From Methylovorus glucosotrophus (GTDB taxonomy: Bacteria > Pseudomonadota > Gammaproteobacteria > Burkholderiales > Methylophilaceae): DNA of 64,000 nucleotides. Below the pieces are notes generated by a model. It was not told the DNA's origin and searched no databases. It was given only the letters and a program-made list of their open reading frames with translations. Position 1 is the stretch's first letter. Each line of letters begins with the position of its first letter. The position numbers and the translations under genes are program-made. The DNA lies in contig NZ_VMSE01000001.1 in assembly GCF_009858335.1 (NCBI RefSeq), forward strand, positions 62,001-126,000, read 5' to 3'. Positions 10,793-20,964 of this stretch are shown here, piece after piece.

Positions 10793-11040
10793 GTTTTATA
10801 ACAATCTAAATAATAAATTCTGTAGTAATAACAATAATGGTGTGAACTTCTGTTGATAACTCGTTTTTTTATAATTAAATCAATTTATTATTTAACTTTT
10901 ATGTCTGCGTAAAACTAGCAATACTGCTGTGGATAAAATGTTACTTATTCTACCCTTTTATTAAAATCGCGCCTAACCTGCATTTACATACACAACTTAT
11001 CCACGGCTTAACTTAGCTCAGATCACCCTACTCTATCGCC
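10793..11040. other. Candidate replication origin region between dnaA and dnaN
   Basis: This 248-base gap holds three 9-mers that match or nearly match the DnaA box TTATCCACA: TGTTGATAA at 10851 (one mismatch on the other strand), TGTGGATAA at 10928 (perfect, reverse) and TTATCCACG at 10997 (one mismatch). Between the first two is a very AT-rich stretch (10861-10910, with TTTTTTTATAATTAAATC) that could be the unwinding element. This and the gene context support oriC, although the dnaA-rpmH gap also has two perfect boxes. Confidence 0.65.
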
Positions 11041-12450
11041 TTAATCACGAATCACCTGGGTAAGAAAAGCGATATCTCGTGCAACATTGGGGTCATTCTG
11101 GCGTAACTGCTCAACTTCTTCACATGCGTGCATGACAGTCGTGTGATGCCGACTACCAAAGGCTTCTCCTATTTCTGGAAAGCTGTGGTTGGTCAGTTCC
11201 CGAGCGAGTGCCATGGCGATCTGCCGGGGACGTGCAAAGTTGCGTGAGCGCTTTTTACTATACATTTCAGCAACTTTGATCTTGTAGTAGTCGGCGACGG
11301 TTTTTTGGATATTCTCCATCGTGATCTGACGCCCACGTACCGCAATCAGGTCTTTCAGCGCATCTTTTGCCAGGTGAACATCAATCGGGTTACCAGTAAA
11401 GTTGGCCATGGCCACAATCCGGTTTAACGCCCCTTCCAGTTCGCGCACACTGGATCTTACTTGCTTCGCAATAAAGAAGGCGACGTCCTCGTGCAGTACA
11501 AACTTCGCTTCCTCGGCCTTTTTCAGCAGGATGGCAACACGCATTTCCAGTTCCGGAGGCTCTACCGCGACGGTCAATCCCCAGCTGAAGCGGGTGCGCA
11601 AGCGTTCATCCACATCCACGATTTCCTTGGGATAGGTATCGCAGGTAATGATGATCTGCTTTTTCGCTTCAATTAATGAGTTGAATGCATAGAAGAACTC
11701 TTCCTGGGTCCGGCTTTTCTTGGCGAAGAATTGAATATCATCGATCAATAGCAGATCCAGTGAATGATATTGGCGTTTGAATTCATCAAACGCTTTCAGT
11801 TCATAGGCTTTAACCACATCAGACACATAACGCTCCGCATGCAGATAACGGATCTTGGCATCCGGGCGATTCATTTTCAGATGGTTGCCTATCGCTTGCA
11901 GCAAATGCGTTTTACCCAAGCCCACGCCACCGTAGATGAATAAAGGGTTATAGGCAGTCCCGGGATTTTCCGCCACTTGCAGGGCGGCTGCGCGCGCTAA
12001 CTGGTTGGCACGGCCCGTCACAAAGTTATCGAAATTGAAGGCGCTGTTGAGACCGCTAGGATTACCGTGCGGTTTGCTTTTTTTGGACTCAACATTTTTC
12101 GCAGCGGGTTTTTTTGCAGGGGTTTCCTGAAGGAACGGCGCTGCAGCCTCTTCTACCTTAAGGTCAGCAGAGGAAGTCTTAACGACTGGGGCTGCCATTT
12201 GCTTCTTCATTGAGGGGTCTTGCAGCCCCAGTTCGATTTCAACGGGATGCTGTATCAGCTCTTCGGCGAGATTCTGGATACGAGGTAGAAAGCGGTCTTT
12301 CACCCATTGCTGGACGAAGCGATTCGGCGCAAATAACCGCAAGGTATGGTTATGCGTCTCAAAATGTAACGGCTTGATCCAGGTATTGAATTGCTGAGCT
12401 GACAGTTCCTGCTCAAAGCGGCCCAGACAGATAGACCAAAAATTTTCCAT
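11041..12450 (-). CDS. dnaA: Chromosomal replication initiator DnaA
   Basis: 469 aa AAA+ ATPase that binds DnaA boxes and opens oriC. Domain I (residues 1-75) begins MENFWSICLGRFEQELS. A linker of low complexity (~80-135, Lys/Ala/Pro-rich) follows. The AAA+ domain has Walker A GGVGLGKTH (Lys180) and Walker B LLLIDDIQFF. The C-terminal helix-turn-helix ends with the signature FGSRHHTTVMHACEEVEQL. It is divergent from rpmH. DnaA boxes lie on both flanks, suggesting autoregulation. Confidence 0.98.
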   Translation of the reverse strand: MENFWSICLGRFEQELSAQQFNTWIKPLHFETHNHTLRLFAPNRFVQQWVKDRFLPRIQNLAEELIQHPVEIELGLQDPSMKKQMAAPVVKTSSADLKVEEAAAPFLQETPAKKPAAKNVESKKSKPHGNPSGLNSAFNFDNFVTGRANQLARAAALQVAENPGTAYNPLFIYGGVGLGKTHLLQAIGNHLKMNRPDAKIRYLHAERYVSDVVKAYELKAFDEFKRQYHSLDLLLIDDIQFFAKKSRTQEEFFYAFNSLIEAKKQIIITCDTYPKEIVDVDERLRTRFSWGLTVAVEPPELEMRVAILLKKAEEAKFVLHEDVAFFIAKQVRSSVRELEGALNRIVAMANFTGNPIDVHLAKDALKDLIAVRGRQITMENIQKTVADYYKIKVAEMYSKKRSRNFARPRQIAMALARELTNHSFPEIGEAFGSRHHTTVMHACEEVEQLRQNDPNVARDIAFLTQVIRD

Positions 12451-12593
12451 CGGTTGCCCGATTCCTCAACTGATAGCAAATATGGAATTTGCCCGAATGC
12501 TTGTATTCTTGTTTTCGAGCACCAGAGCCGCCACTGGCACCGATTGGAGACGGCGTGACGGCAAGGGATTCATTCTAGCGGGTTTAATTAAAC

Positions 12594-12628
12594 TTATCCA
12601 CAAGCAATCCATAAGCAAATGTGGATAA
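12594..12628. promoter_or_regulatory. Two perfect DnaA boxes in opposite orientation upstream of dnaA
   Basis: TTATCCACA at 12594-12602 and its reverse complement TGTGGATAA at 12620-12628, separated by 17 bases, in the 270-base dnaA-rpmH gap. Both are exact consensus. They may serve autoregulation of dnaA or be part of a split origin. The rest of the gap (12451-12590) shows no recognisable element. Confidence 0.85.
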
Positions 12629-12648
12629 GGATTAACTTGAAATAAACA

Positions 12649-12678
12649 TTGACAGGGTGCTGTTATATCAGGTTAAAT
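12649..12678 (+). promoter_or_regulatory. Probable rpmH promoter
   Basis: A perfect -35 box TTGACA (12649-12654) is followed after 18 bases by a -10-like TTAAAT (12673-12678), 43 bases upstream of rpmH. It sits just beyond the second DnaA box. Confidence 0.5.
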
Positions 12679-12720
12679 TACGCCCTTTGTTTAGAAACGC
12701 ACAGAAGTCGGAGATTCACA

Positions 12721-12855
12721 ATGAAACGTACATACCAGCCTTCGAAAGTTCGTCGCGCTCGCACTCATGGTTTCTTGGTGCGCATGAAAACCCGTGGTGG
12801 CCGTGCAGTAATTGCAGCGCGTCGTGCCAAGGGTCGTGCTCGTCTAGCTGTATAA
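12721..12855 (+). CDS. rpmH: 50S ribosomal protein L34
   Basis: 44 aa basic ribosomal protein, starting at the ATG at 12721 ([20 protein letters not shown]) and ending ARLAV. The full-length match to the L34 pattern fixes the start, although the frame is open further upstream. L34 lies at the base of the large subunit. It is the first gene of the conserved rightward rpmH-rnpA-yidD-yidC-mnmE group. Confidence 0.98.
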   Translation: MKRTYQPSKVRRARTHGFLVRMKTRGGRAVIAARRAKGRARLAV

Positions 12856-12859
12856 GTGT

Positions 12860-13261
12860 GTGACGATATCGGTTAATCCAGTTTTGGCTAAGCCAAAGTT
12901 TGGTTTTCCTAACCGAGTTAGAATTATTAAAACGGATGATTTTTCATCCGTTTTTAATTTCCGCAAGCGTATTTCTGGTCATTATCTCGCCATACATTAC
13001 CAATATAATTCCCTGAACACGCCAAGGCTTGGCCTGATTGTAGGCAAGAAAATAGCCAAGCGCGCTGTAGACAGAAATTATATGAAGCGCGTTCTTCGAG
13101 AGCAGTTTCGGCTACATCAGCACGATATTGCTTCTCTGGATCTGGTCGTGCGAGTCCAGCGTGCCTATGAACCAGGCGATTACCCTAGCCTTGTTGGTGA
13201 GTTTTGCGAGTTGCTGCAAAAACTGGGAAAACAGATCGAAAAGCGGAAATCAATGTCATGA
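12860..13261 (+). CDS. rnpA: Ribonuclease P protein component
   Basis: 133 aa basic protein that assists the RNase P RNA in cutting tRNA 5' leaders. The conserved region runs from FPNRVRIIKTDDFSSVF to the RNR-type motif KIAKRAVDRNYMKRVLRE, the family signature. The start is a GTG at 12860, 4 bases after the rpmH stop. The ~13 residues before FPNRVR are less typical, so an internal start is possible. The 3' end overlaps yidD by 4 bases (ATGA). Confidence 0.95.
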   Translation: MTISVNPVLAKPKFGFPNRVRIIKTDDFSSVFNFRKRISGHYLAIHYQYNSLNTPRLGLIVGKKIAKRAVDRNYMKRVLREQFRLHQHDIASLDLVVRVQRAYEPGDYPSLVGEFCELLQKLGKQIEKRKSMS

Positions 13262-13476
13262 GCTTACTGGCGAAAGCCTTGGTCGCTATCATTCGGCTTT
13301 ACCAGGTAGCCTTAAGCCCTTATTTTGGGCAACAGTGCCGGTTCAGCCCGACATGTTCTCAATATACGATAGAGGCGATTAATAAGCACGGTGCTTTATC
13401 CGGCTTAGCCTACGGTGTCCGTCGTATCGGAAAATGCCATCCCAGGCATCCAGGTGGGCATGATCCTGTGCCCTGA
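13258..13476 (+). CDS. yidD: Membrane protein insertion efficiency factor YidD
   Basis: 72 aa, start ATG at 13258 overlapping the rnpA stop. It has the family core IRLYQVALSPYFGQQCRFSP followed by TCSQY and GVRRIGKCHPRHPGGHDPVP, with the three conserved cysteines. YidD is a small amphipathic, membrane-associated protein that helps YidC-dependent insertion. The longer upstream frame overlaps rnpA and was not used. Confidence 0.95.
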   Translation: MSLLAKALVAIIRLYQVALSPYFGQQCRFSPTCSQYTIEAINKHGALSGLAYGVRRIGKCHPRHPGGHDPVP

Positions 13477-13533
13477 TATTTGCAGGAAATCAAGCAAGTC
13501 ATTCATGCATTTCAACATTAAGATAAGTGAGTT

Positions 13534-15183
13534 ATGGATACCAAGCGTCTGATTTTATTTGTTATTTTCTCTTTCTCTATCCTGATGTTGTGGGATGCGT
13601 GGCAACGCGAGCATACGCCGCCGCCCGAGACGGTGACAGCTGAAGCGGCCACCGACAATAGTGTTCCCCATGCTGAAAAATTACCAGGCGCCAAAGCGGC
13701 GGCTGATATGCCTAAAGAGTCCGGTTTCCGTCTGCAAACAGCAGATCGTATTCAAGTGGAAACGGATGTTTATAAAGCGGTCATCGACACTACTGGCGGA
13801 GATTTGCGTCGTCTGGAGTTGCTGAAGCACCGTGCTGATAATTCCACGACAGAAAACTTTGTGCTGCTGGATGACCGTGCGGCTCCTATGGTCTATGTTG
13901 CGCAGAGTGGCTTGATTGGTCAGGGCTTGCCTAATCACAAAACGGTATTTACTGCCGAAGCTAGCAATTACCAACTGGCAGCGGGTAGCGATACGCTTGA
14001 AGTACGTTTGACGGCGGCGAGTGCCGATGGCGTCAAGGTCGACAAAATCTATACCTTCCACCGTGACAGCTATGTCATCAATCTGCGTTATGAAATTCAT
14101 AACGAAAGCGCCAGCCCGATTGATCCTACGGTTTACTACCAGGTGGTGCATGACACGGAGTCCAATCAGGGCTCACACATGATGCCTACCTTTACCGGTG
14201 GAGCTTATTTCACCCAAGCTGACAAATTCAAAAAGCTATCCTTCAAGGATATGGGCAAGAACGACTTGTCCAAGACTACCAGTGATGGCTGGGTAGGCTT
14301 GTTGCAACACTATTTCGTGAGTGCCTGGATTCCCAAGGAAGGCGTGACACGTCAGTTTTACAGCAAGAAGCTGGCTGACAATATCTATTCTATTGGTACC
14401 AAAAGTGATATCGGTGTGATTGCTCCAGGAGCTAGCGCCGAGGTTGAAGCCCGCTATTACGCCGGCCCACAAAATCAGGAAGTCATGAAGCAAGTTGCCC
14501 CTGGTCTTGAATACACGGTGGATTACGGTTGGCTTACGATCATTGCATCCCCGCTATTCTGGATTCTGTCCAAGATTGAGAGCGTGGTGCACAACTGGGG
14601 TGTCGCGATTATCCTGCTTACCGTCATGATCAAGCTCGCATTCTATCCTCTCTCTGCGGCCAGTTATCGCTCCATGGCGCACATGCGTGAACTTGCACCT
14701 CGCTTGCAACGCCTGAAAGAGCAATACGGCGATGACCGCCAAAAGATGCAAGTTGCCATGATGGAACTGTACAAGACGGAGAAGATCAATCCGATGGGCG
14801 GCTGCTTGCCCATCCTGGTGCAAATTCCTGTGTTTATCTCCCTTTACTGGGTACTGTTGGGTAGTGTGGAAATGCGGCATGCTCCTTTCATGCTGTGGAT
14901 ACATGACCTCTCCGCCATTGATCCTTACTATGTGCTGCCTATCCTCATGGGCGCCACCATGATTATCCAGACGCGCTTGAACCCGACACCTACGGATCCG
15001 GTCCAGGCCAAGGTCATGATGATCATGCCTATCGTATTCAGCGTCTTCTTCTTCTTCTTCCCGGCAGGTCTGGTGCTGTACTGGCTGGTAAATAACGTGT
15101 TGTCGATTGCTCAGCAATGGCATATCAATCGTAGTACGGAGCGTGCCACTGCGCTGAAGAAAAAAGGAAATGGCCGTCGTTGA
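13534..15183 (+). CDS. yidC: Membrane protein insertase YidC
   Basis: 549 aa inner-membrane insertase of the Gram-negative type: an N-terminal membrane anchor ([17 protein letters not shown]), a large periplasmic beta-sandwich domain (residues ~60-340), then the conserved five-helix core. Family signatures: LREKY-like segment [39 protein letters not shown], and [20 protein letters not shown]. It inserts membrane proteins such as F0 subunits, alone or with SecYEG. The 3' end overlaps mnmE by 14 bases. Confidence 0.97.
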   Translation: MDTKRLILFVIFSFSILMLWDAWQREHTPPPETVTAEAATDNSVPHAEKLPGAKAAADMPKESGFRLQTADRIQVETDVYKAVIDTTGGDLRRLELLKHRADNSTTENFVLLDDRAAPMVYVAQSGLIGQGLPNHKTVFTAEASNYQLAAGSDTLEVRLTAASADGVKVDKIYTFHRDSYVINLRYEIHNESASPIDPTVYYQVVHDTESNQGSHMMPTFTGGAYFTQADKFKKLSFKDMGKNDLSKTTSDGWVGLLQHYFVSAWIPKEGVTRQFYSKKLADNIYSIGTKSDIGVIAPGASAEVEARYYAGPQNQEVMKQVAPGLEYTVDYGWLTIIASPLFWILSKIESVVHNWGVAIILLTVMIKLAFYPLSAASYRSMAHMRELAPRLQRLKEQYGDDRQKMQVAMMELYKTEKINPMGGCLPILVQIPVFISLYWVLLGSVEMRHAPFMLWIHDLSAIDPYYVLPILMGATMIIQTRLNPTPTDPVQAKVMMIMPIVFSVFFFFFPAGLVLYWLVNNVLSIAQQWHINRSTERATALKKKGNGRR

Positions 15184-16510
15184 TACGATAGCCGCCATTG
15201 CCACTGCCCCTGGTTCTGGGGGCATAGGCGTGGTTCGCATCTCCGGCCCGGCCTCCGCACAGATTGCTGCTGCGGTGCTGGGCCACTGCCCTCCCCCCCG
15301 GCATGCTGCCTATCTGCCATTTAAAGAAGCAGATGGCCAGCTAATCGATAGTGGCATCGCTATCTTTTATGCAGGGCCTCACTCCTACACGGGAGAAGAT
15401 GTGCTTGAGTTGCAGGCCCATGGCGGCCCCGCGCTCATGCAGCTTCTACTGCTTCGTTGCTTGCAATTGGGCGCACGTCAGGCTGAACCCGGGGAATTTA
15501 CCCGGCGCGCATTCCTGAATGACAAGCTTGATCTGGCACAAGCTGAAGCGGTTGCTGACGTGATCAATGCCGCTACTGCAGAAGCAGCCCGAAGTGCTGT
15601 TCGTTCTCTTTCTGGCGAATTTTCCCGCTATATTCAAGATCTTCTCGAGTCGCTCATTAATCTGCGCATGTACGTAGAAGCCTGCCTGGACTTTCCCGAG
15701 GAGGATATCGATTTTATAAGCCAAGGCCGTGTTGCAGAAAAACTGCAAAACATTGCCGATGCACTTGAACTGGTTTTCAAAGGGGCACGCCAAGGGAATC
15801 TGCTGCGCGAAGGAATACAGGTAGTACTGGTAGGTCAGCCGAATGTCGGTAAATCCAGTTTGATGAATCAATTGGCTGGGGAAGAAGTCGCGATTGTTAC
15901 CCCTATTGCTGGTACGACCCGTGACACTATAAAGAATGTGGTGCAAATTGAAGGTGTTCCCCTGCACCTGATTGATACCGCCGGCCTCCGCGAAACCGAA
16001 GACGAAGTCGAAAAGCAGGGAATTGCGCGAACATGGCGAGCTCTAGAAAACGCGAATGCCGCATTATTATTGGTCGATGCAGCCCATGGTATTACCGAGA
16101 CAGAAAAATCGATTCTAGAGCGATTGCCAGCGAATTTACCCAAAATATGGGTCCACAACAAAATTGATCTGCATTCGGAGCAGCCTCGCCAGCGAGAGCA
16201 CGAGGGTGAGCTGCATCTGTATATCTCGGCCAAGCTGGGCTTGGGGCTTGATGCCCTTAAGGCACATTTGCTGAAGATTGCAGGTTGGCAACCCGCGGGT
16301 GAAAGTATTTTTATGGCACGCACTCGTCACTTGCAAGCCTTGCAAATGGTGCAAGGCCATTTGCAAAACGCAGCTGTATATCTGGAGCAGCCAGAATTAT
16401 TAGCGGAAGAGTTGCGCCTTGCTCAGCACGCGTTGAGTTCAATTACGGGGGAATTTACACCGGATGATCTATTGGGCGAAATTTTCAGCCGTTTCTGCAT
16501 AGGCAAGTAG
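15170..16510 (+). CDS. mnmE: tRNA modification GTPase MnmE
   Basis: 446 aa GTPase that, with MnmG, places the (carboxymethyl)aminomethyl group on U34 of certain tRNAs. The N-terminal folate-binding domain starts [21 protein letters not shown]. The inserted G domain has G1 [13 protein letters not shown]3 DTAGLRE and G4 NKID. The C-terminus ends FCIGK, the conserved CxGK motif with the required cysteine. It starts inside the end of yidC, so the two are translationally linked. Confidence 0.97.
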   Translation: MAVVDTIAAIATAPGSGGIGVVRISGPASAQIAAAVLGHCPPPRHAAYLPFKEADGQLIDSGIAIFYAGPHSYTGEDVLELQAHGGPALMQLLLLRCLQLGARQAEPGEFTRRAFLNDKLDLAQAEAVADVINAATAEAARSAVRSLSGEFSRYIQDLLESLINLRMYVEACLDFPEEDIDFISQGRVAEKLQNIADALELVFKGARQGNLLREGIQVVLVGQPNVGKSSLMNQLAGEEVAIVTPIAGTTRDTIKNVVQIEGVPLHLIDTAGLRETEDEVEKQGIARTWRALENANAALLLVDAAHGITETEKSILERLPANLPKIWVHNKIDLHSEQPRQREHEGELHLYISAKLGLGLDALKAHLLKIAGWQPAGESIFMARTRHLQALQMVQGHLQNAAVYLEQPELLAEELRLAQHALSSITGEFTPDDLLGEIFSRFCIGK

Positions 16511-16565
16511 ATTTTTTGTAAATAAATCAAAAATATCTTTAGTATCATGGTGATATATCGCATTC

Positions 16566-16582
16566 ACAAATGATTCATTTGT
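16566..16582. repeat. Palindrome abutting parS
   Basis: ACAAATGA-T-TCATTTGT, a perfect inverted repeat with 8-base arms and a single central base. Its last base is the first base of the parS site. It lies in the 149-base AT-rich gap between mnmE and mnmG. It could be an operator for mnmG or part of an extended centromere; I do not recognise the protein that would bind it. Confidence 0.7.
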
Positions 16583-16597
16583 GTTTCACGTGAAACA
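16582..16597. promoter_or_regulatory. parS: Perfect parS centromere site
   Basis: TGTTTCACGTGAAACA is the exact 16-bp consensus recognised by chromosomal ParB. It lies between mnmE and mnmG, 3.4 kb before parB, which is typical for parS near oriC. ParB loads and spreads from here for chromosome segregation. Confidence 0.96.
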
Positions 16598-16659
16598 TCC
16601 TGACATTGCATGTGCGAATGCGGTATCATTGCCAGCATATTTGCAACTCTCGGATTCTC

Positions 16660-18555
16660 ATGCAATTCCCTGAAAAATTTGATGTTATTGTGGTTGGTGG
16701 CGGTCATGCTGGCACCGAAGCCGCACTAGCTAGCGCACGTATGGGTCAAAAAACCTTGCTCCTTACCCACAATATCGAAACCTTAGGCCAAATGTCATGC
16801 AACCCGTCCATCGGTGGCATAGGCAAAGGCCATTTGGTGAAGGAAGTGGATGCGCTGGGCGGCGCCATGGCGGCCGCAACAGATGAAGGTGGCATTCAGT
16901 TTCGCATCCTAAATTCAAGCAAAGGCCCTGCGGTCAGGGCCACTCGAGCACAGGCTGACCGCGTGCTGTACAAGGCCGCCATTCGCCGTCGCCTGGAAAA
17001 TCAAGCTAATCTGTGGCTATTTCAACAAGCTGTTGACGATATTATTCTGGATGGAACGCGCGCTGCGGGTGTGGTCACCCAACTAGGATTGCGATTTGAA
17101 TCCAAAGCAGTAGTGCTGACGGCAGGCACATTTCTGGCTGGTCTGGTGCATGTGGGCTTGGCCAACTATCAGGCCGGCCGTGCCGGGGATCCGCCTGCAG
17201 TCTCTTTGGCAGCCAGGTTGCGTGAAATTGGTTTGCCGGCTGGACGCTTGAAAACAGGCACTCCGCCACGCATTGATGGGCGCACCATCGACTACAGTGT
17301 GATGCTTGAGCAGCCTGGAGATGATCCAGTTCCTGTGTTTTCCTTTCTGGGCAACGCCAGTCAACACCCCGCCCAACTGCCCTGCTGGATTACCAGCACG
17401 AATGAACGCACGCATGACATCATACGCAGCGGTCTGGATCGTTCACCGATGTACACCGGCGTTATTGAAGGGGTGGGTCCGCGATACTGCCCTTCCGTCG
17501 AAGATAAAATCCACCGCTTTGCCGACAAGGAATCTCACCAGATTTTCCTCGAGCCTGAAGGCTTGACGACCAACGAAATCTATCCAAATGGCATCTCGAC
17601 AAGCTTGCCATTTGATATTCAATATCAATTGGTTAGATCTATAAAAGGCCTGGAAAATGCGCATATTTTGCGGCCTGGCTATGCGATTGAATACGATTAT
17701 TACGACCCGCGAGGTTTAAAAAATTCGCTGCAAACCAAGGCTGTTCAAGGCTTGTTCTTTGCCGGTCAGATTAACGGCACCACAGGCTATGAAGAAGCCG
17801 CTGCTCAGGGGCTGTTGGCGGGCGCAAATGCGGCACTCTATGCGCAAGAAAAAGATAGTTGGTGCCCAGCGCGTGATCAAGCCTATCTTGGGGTTTTGGT
17901 GGATGATCTGATTACCCGCGGTGTGAGTGAGCCCTACCGTATGTTTACCAGCCGCGCAGAATACCGGTTGATGCTGCGTGAAGACAATGCCGATATGCGC
18001 TTGACCGAAGCCGGTCGCAAGATAGGGTTGGTAGATGATGCGCGTTGGGAGGCCTTCTCCCGCAAACAGGAAGCCATACTGCGCGAACAGGAGCGGCTGC
18101 GTAAAACATACGTGCATCCGGGCCAGGTGAGTGCGGATGTCATGGAAAAAGTGTTGGGAAAGCAAATCGATCGAGAGTATTCGATGTTCGAGCTTTTGCG
18201 TCGCCCGGAAGTGAGTTATGAGGCTTTGCTCACGCTGGCAGAAGGGGATGGTGAGCAGGATGAGCAAGTACGTCAGCAGATTGAAATAGCTGCCAAATAT
18301 CAAGGCTATATAGACCGTCAGGCGGATGAAATTGAACGTCAGCGCGGTCAGGAGGATACCCGTCTCCCTGCCGATATGGATTACCGCGAAGTGCATGGGC
18401 TTTCCATTGAGGCTCAGCAGAAGCTCAATGCACAAAAGCCAGAAACCGTTGGGCAGGCCAGTCGCATTTCGGGGATAACCCCAGCAGCCATTTCCTTGCT
18501 GTTAGTGCATCTCAAGCGTCGCAATCGTAGCAAAAAGTCGGACGTCGCCGCATGA
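16660..18555 (+). CDS. mnmG: tRNA U34 modification enzyme MnmG (GidA)
   Basis: 631 aa FAD protein, partner of MnmE. The start chosen is the ATG at 16660 ([20 protein letters not shown]), because the dinucleotide-binding motif begins at residue 8 as in relatives; the 18-codon upstream extension is unlike the family. Signatures: [20 protein letters not shown] and the C-terminal [11 protein letters not shown] region ending in [17 protein letters not shown]. It overlaps rsmG by 4 bases. Confidence 0.97.
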   Translation: MQFPEKFDVIVVGGGHAGTEAALASARMGQKTLLLTHNIETLGQMSCNPSIGGIGKGHLVKEVDALGGAMAAATDEGGIQFRILNSSKGPAVRATRAQADRVLYKAAIRRRLENQANLWLFQQAVDDIILDGTRAAGVVTQLGLRFESKAVVLTAGTFLAGLVHVGLANYQAGRAGDPPAVSLAARLREIGLPAGRLKTGTPPRIDGRTIDYSVMLEQPGDDPVPVFSFLGNASQHPAQLPCWITSTNERTHDIIRSGLDRSPMYTGVIEGVGPRYCPSVEDKIHRFADKESHQIFLEPEGLTTNEIYPNGISTSLPFDIQYQLVRSIKGLENAHILRPGYAIEYDYYDPRGLKNSLQTKAVQGLFFAGQINGTTGYEEAAAQGLLAGANAALYAQEKDSWCPARDQAYLGVLVDDLITRGVSEPYRMFTSRAEYRLMLREDNADMRLTEAGRKIGLVDDARWEAFSRKQEAILREQERLRKTYVHPGQVSADVMEKVLGKQIDREYSMFELLRRPEVSYEALLTLAEGDGEQDEQVRQQIEIAAKYQGYIDRQADEIERQRGQEDTRLPADMDYREVHGLSIEAQQKLNAQKPETVGQASRISGITPAAISLLLVHLKRRNRSKKSDVAA

Positions 18556-19211
18556 GTCAGGCGGAAATACTAGCCTCAGGCATAGCAAATGCCGGATGGG
18601 ACGTCTCACAGGCCACACAGCAGAAGTTGCTTGATTACCTGGCGCTTTTGCAAAAGTGGAACAAGGTCCATAACCTCACTGCTGTGCGGGATCCAGATGA
18701 GATGGTTACCTTGCATTTGCTTGATAGTCTATCGGTATTGCCTCATGTTCAGGCGCTATCACCATCGCGTCTCCTGGACGTGGGCAGCGGCGCTGGTCTG
18801 CCTGGCATCATACTCGCGCTTTGCATGCCGGATCTGAAAGTCACCACCATTGATGCCGTGCAAAAAAAAGCCAGTTTCATGCGGCAGGCCAAGGCTGAAT
18901 TGGGCATTGCCAATCTGGAGGTGATAGCCGGTCGGGTCGAGCAGCATCGGCCTTCGCAAGCTTACGACATTGTGATTTCACGCGCCTTTTCAGAAATTGC
19001 CCTGTTTATTAAATTGACGCGCCATTTGATAGCAGAAAGTGGTCAATGGCTTGCAATGAAAGGCGTAAATCCGGTTGAAGAGTTAGAAGGAATAGGCATG
19101 CCAGAAGCCAAGGTGACTCCTTTGCTTGTACCGGGTCTGGATGCGCAGCGACATCTGGTGACCTTGCCTGCCCGGGAAATGAAATTCACACCTCTTAGCA
19201 GAACGGCTTAA
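18552..19211 (+). CDS. rsmG: 16S rRNA m7G527 methyltransferase RsmG (GidB)
   Basis: 219 aa SAM-dependent methyltransferase acting on G527 of 16S rRNA. Visible: [18 protein letters not shown] before the fold, SAM motif [17 protein letters not shown], and the late [14 protein letters not shown] with the conserved SRAF. It is translationally coupled to mnmG (ATGA) and followed 3 bases later by parA. Confidence 0.96.
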   Translation: MSQAEILASGIANAGWDVSQATQQKLLDYLALLQKWNKVHNLTAVRDPDEMVTLHLLDSLSVLPHVQALSPSRLLDVGSGAGLPGIILALCMPDLKVTTIDAVQKKASFMRQAKAELGIANLEVIAGRVEQHRPSQAYDIVISRAFSEIALFIKLTRHLIAESGQWLAMKGVNPVEELEGIGMPEAKVTPLLVPGLDAQRHLVTLPAREMKFTPLSRTA

Positions 19212-19214
19212 ATA

Positions 19215-19997
19215 ATGCGGATTTTAGCGATAACGAATCAAAAGGGTGGCGTGGGGAAAACCACGACTTCCGTTAACCTGGCAGCCAGCTTGGCGGCGAC
19301 CAAGCGTCGTGTGCTGTTGATCGATTTGGACCCTCAGGGAAATGCGACGACGGGTAGTGGTATCGATAAGTCCGCTGTTAAAAATACGGTATACCACGTG
19401 CTGATCGGGCAGAAATCCCTGAAAGAGGTTATCCAGCGCTCGGAAAAGGGCGGATTTGATGTCGCCCCGGCCAATCGCGATCTGGCAGGTGCCGAAGTCG
19501 AGCTGGTAAGCGAAATCGCCCGCGAGGTACGTCTCAAAAATGCGCTGACATTGCTGGATGGCGAATACGACTATGTGTTGATTGACTGCCCTCCTTCCCT
19601 GAGTTTGACCACCGTGAATGCACTGACAGCAGCGCATGCCGTCATGATCCCCATGCAGTGTGAGTACTACGCGCTCGAAGGTTTGTCGGATCTGGTTAAC
19701 ACCATCAAAAAAGTACGGGCTTATCTAAATCCAACATTGGAAATCGAAGGTTTGTTGCGTACCTTGTTCGATAACCGCAATATGCTGGCCCAGCAGGTAT
19801 CTGCCGAGCTCGCCAAGCATTTTGGCGACAAAGTCTACAGAACCGTGATCCCGCGTAATGTCAGGCTGGCTGAAGCTCCTAGCTACGGCGTTCCTGTGCT
19901 GTTCTATGACAAAGCCTCCAAAGGGGCAAAAGCCTACCTCGCTCTTGCAGGTGAAATCATCAATCGTAAGCCGACTGCCAGTCCGGCTGTAAGTTAA
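19215..19997 (+). CDS. parA: Chromosome partitioning ATPase ParA (Soj)
   Basis: 260 aa Walker-type ATPase of the small ParA class with no N-terminal helix-turn-helix, as in chromosomal Soj. Deviant Walker A KGGVGKTTTSVNLAASLA, then IDLDPQGNATTG, and Walker B YVLIDCPPSLSLTT. ATP-bound dimers bind DNA nonspecifically, and ParB at parS triggers hydrolysis to drive origin segregation. It lies between rsmG and parB with 3- and 9-base gaps, so it is in the same transcript. Confidence 0.97.
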   Translation: MRILAITNQKGGVGKTTTSVNLAASLAATKRRVLLIDLDPQGNATTGSGIDKSAVKNTVYHVLIGQKSLKEVIQRSEKGGFDVAPANRDLAGAEVELVSEIAREVRLKNALTLLDGEYDYVLIDCPPSLSLTTVNALTAAHAVMIPMQCEYYALEGLSDLVNTIKKVRAYLNPTLEIEGLLRTLFDNRNMLAQQVSAELAKHFGDKVYRTVIPRNVRLAEAPSYGVPVLFYDKASKGAKAYLALAGEIINRKPTASPAVS

Positions 19998-20006
19998 GGA
20001 ATTCCC

Positions 20007-20858
20007 ATGGTAAAACACAAAGGTCTGGGGCGCGGCCTGGATGCATTATTGTCAGGCGATATGGAAACGGTACGCGATGCCGATACCTTGCGTTCCCTCA
20101 AGGTCGGGCAACTGCAGCCCGGCAAATATCAGCCGCGGACACATATGGATCAGGAGTCACTCTCCAGTTTGGCTGACTCGATTAAGGCGCAAGGCATCAT
20201 GCAGCCTATCGTCGTGCGTTTGTTGAGCGATGAGCATTACGAAATTATTGCCGGTGAGCGTCGTTGGCGCGCTGCCCAGTTGGCTGGTCTGGAAGAGGTT
20301 CCTGTGCTGGTGCGGGAAATTGCGGATGAAGCCGCGCTGGCAATGGCGCTGATCGAGAATATTCAGCGCGAAGACCTGAATCCTCTTGAAGAATCCAATG
20401 GCATCAAGCGCCTGATTGAAGAGTTCAGCATGACACATGAGGCTGCCGCTCAGGCGGTTGGCCGGTCGCGTAGCGCTGTTACCAATCTTTTGCGGCTGCA
20501 AAACCTGCATGGCAATGTGCAGGAGATGCTGATGATAGGCAAGCTGGATATGGGGCATGCGCGTGCCCTCCTCACCTTGCCCGAGGTGAAACAAATTACA
20601 GTGGCTGAGCATATTGCCCAGAAAAGCCTGTCGGTGCGTGAGGCTGAGCGCCTGGTAAAGCAGATGCTCAGTGAGCCAAAAGCCAAGCCTGAAAAAACGG
20701 TTGATCGTGATGTGCTTGCCTTGCAGGAGGAGGTTTCGCAATCCCTTGGTGCACAGGTTGAAATCAAAGCGAGCAAAAAAGGTGCCGGATTTGTGAAAAT
20801 CCATTACGCCAATCTGGATCAGCTGGATGATTTTCTAAAACGTCTGAAAGCAGGCTAG
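20007..20858 (+). CDS. parB: Chromosome partitioning CTPase ParB (Spo0J)
   Basis: 283 aa. N-terminal ParA-activating stretch (KHKGLGRGLDALL), then the CTP-binding motif GERRWRAAQLAGL and ALIENIQREDLNPLEE. The helix-turn-helix is around HEAAAQAVGRSRSAVTNLLR, and the C-terminal dimerisation domain ends DFLKRLKAG. It should bind the two parS-type sites found at 16582 and 9630. It ends 106 bases before atpI. Confidence 0.97.
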   Translation: MVKHKGLGRGLDALLSGDMETVRDADTLRSLKVGQLQPGKYQPRTHMDQESLSSLADSIKAQGIMQPIVVRLLSDEHYEIIAGERRWRAAQLAGLEEVPVLVREIADEAALAMALIENIQREDLNPLEESNGIKRLIEEFSMTHEAAAQAVGRSRSAVTNLLRLQNLHGNVQEMLMIGKLDMGHARALLTLPEVKQITVAEHIAQKSLSVREAERLVKQMLSEPKAKPEKTVDRDVLALQEEVSQSLGAQVEIKASKKGAGFVKIHYANLDQLDDFLKRLKAG

Positions 20859-20870
20859 TCGTAATTTAGC

Positions 20871-20899
20871 TTGACTTGCAGCTGATTAAACAAGAAAAT
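20871..20899 (+). promoter_or_regulatory. Possible promoter of the atp operon
   Basis: TTGACT (20871-20876), 17 bases, then GAAAAT (20894-20899), in the 106-base gap between parB and atpI. The -35 is good and the -10 moderate. The position is the expected one for atp transcription. Confidence 0.4.
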
Positions 20900-20964
20900 C
20901 TTGGGTTTTTATGGTCAGGCGCAGCGTGTCTGGCACATAAGATGCTAATGCAGGGTTACGTCGT

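Noticed and set aside
16606..16659. Earlier start for mnmG giving 18 more residues
   Set aside because: Those residues are cysteine/histidine-rich and unlike MnmG; the FAD motif sits correctly with the ATG at 16660.
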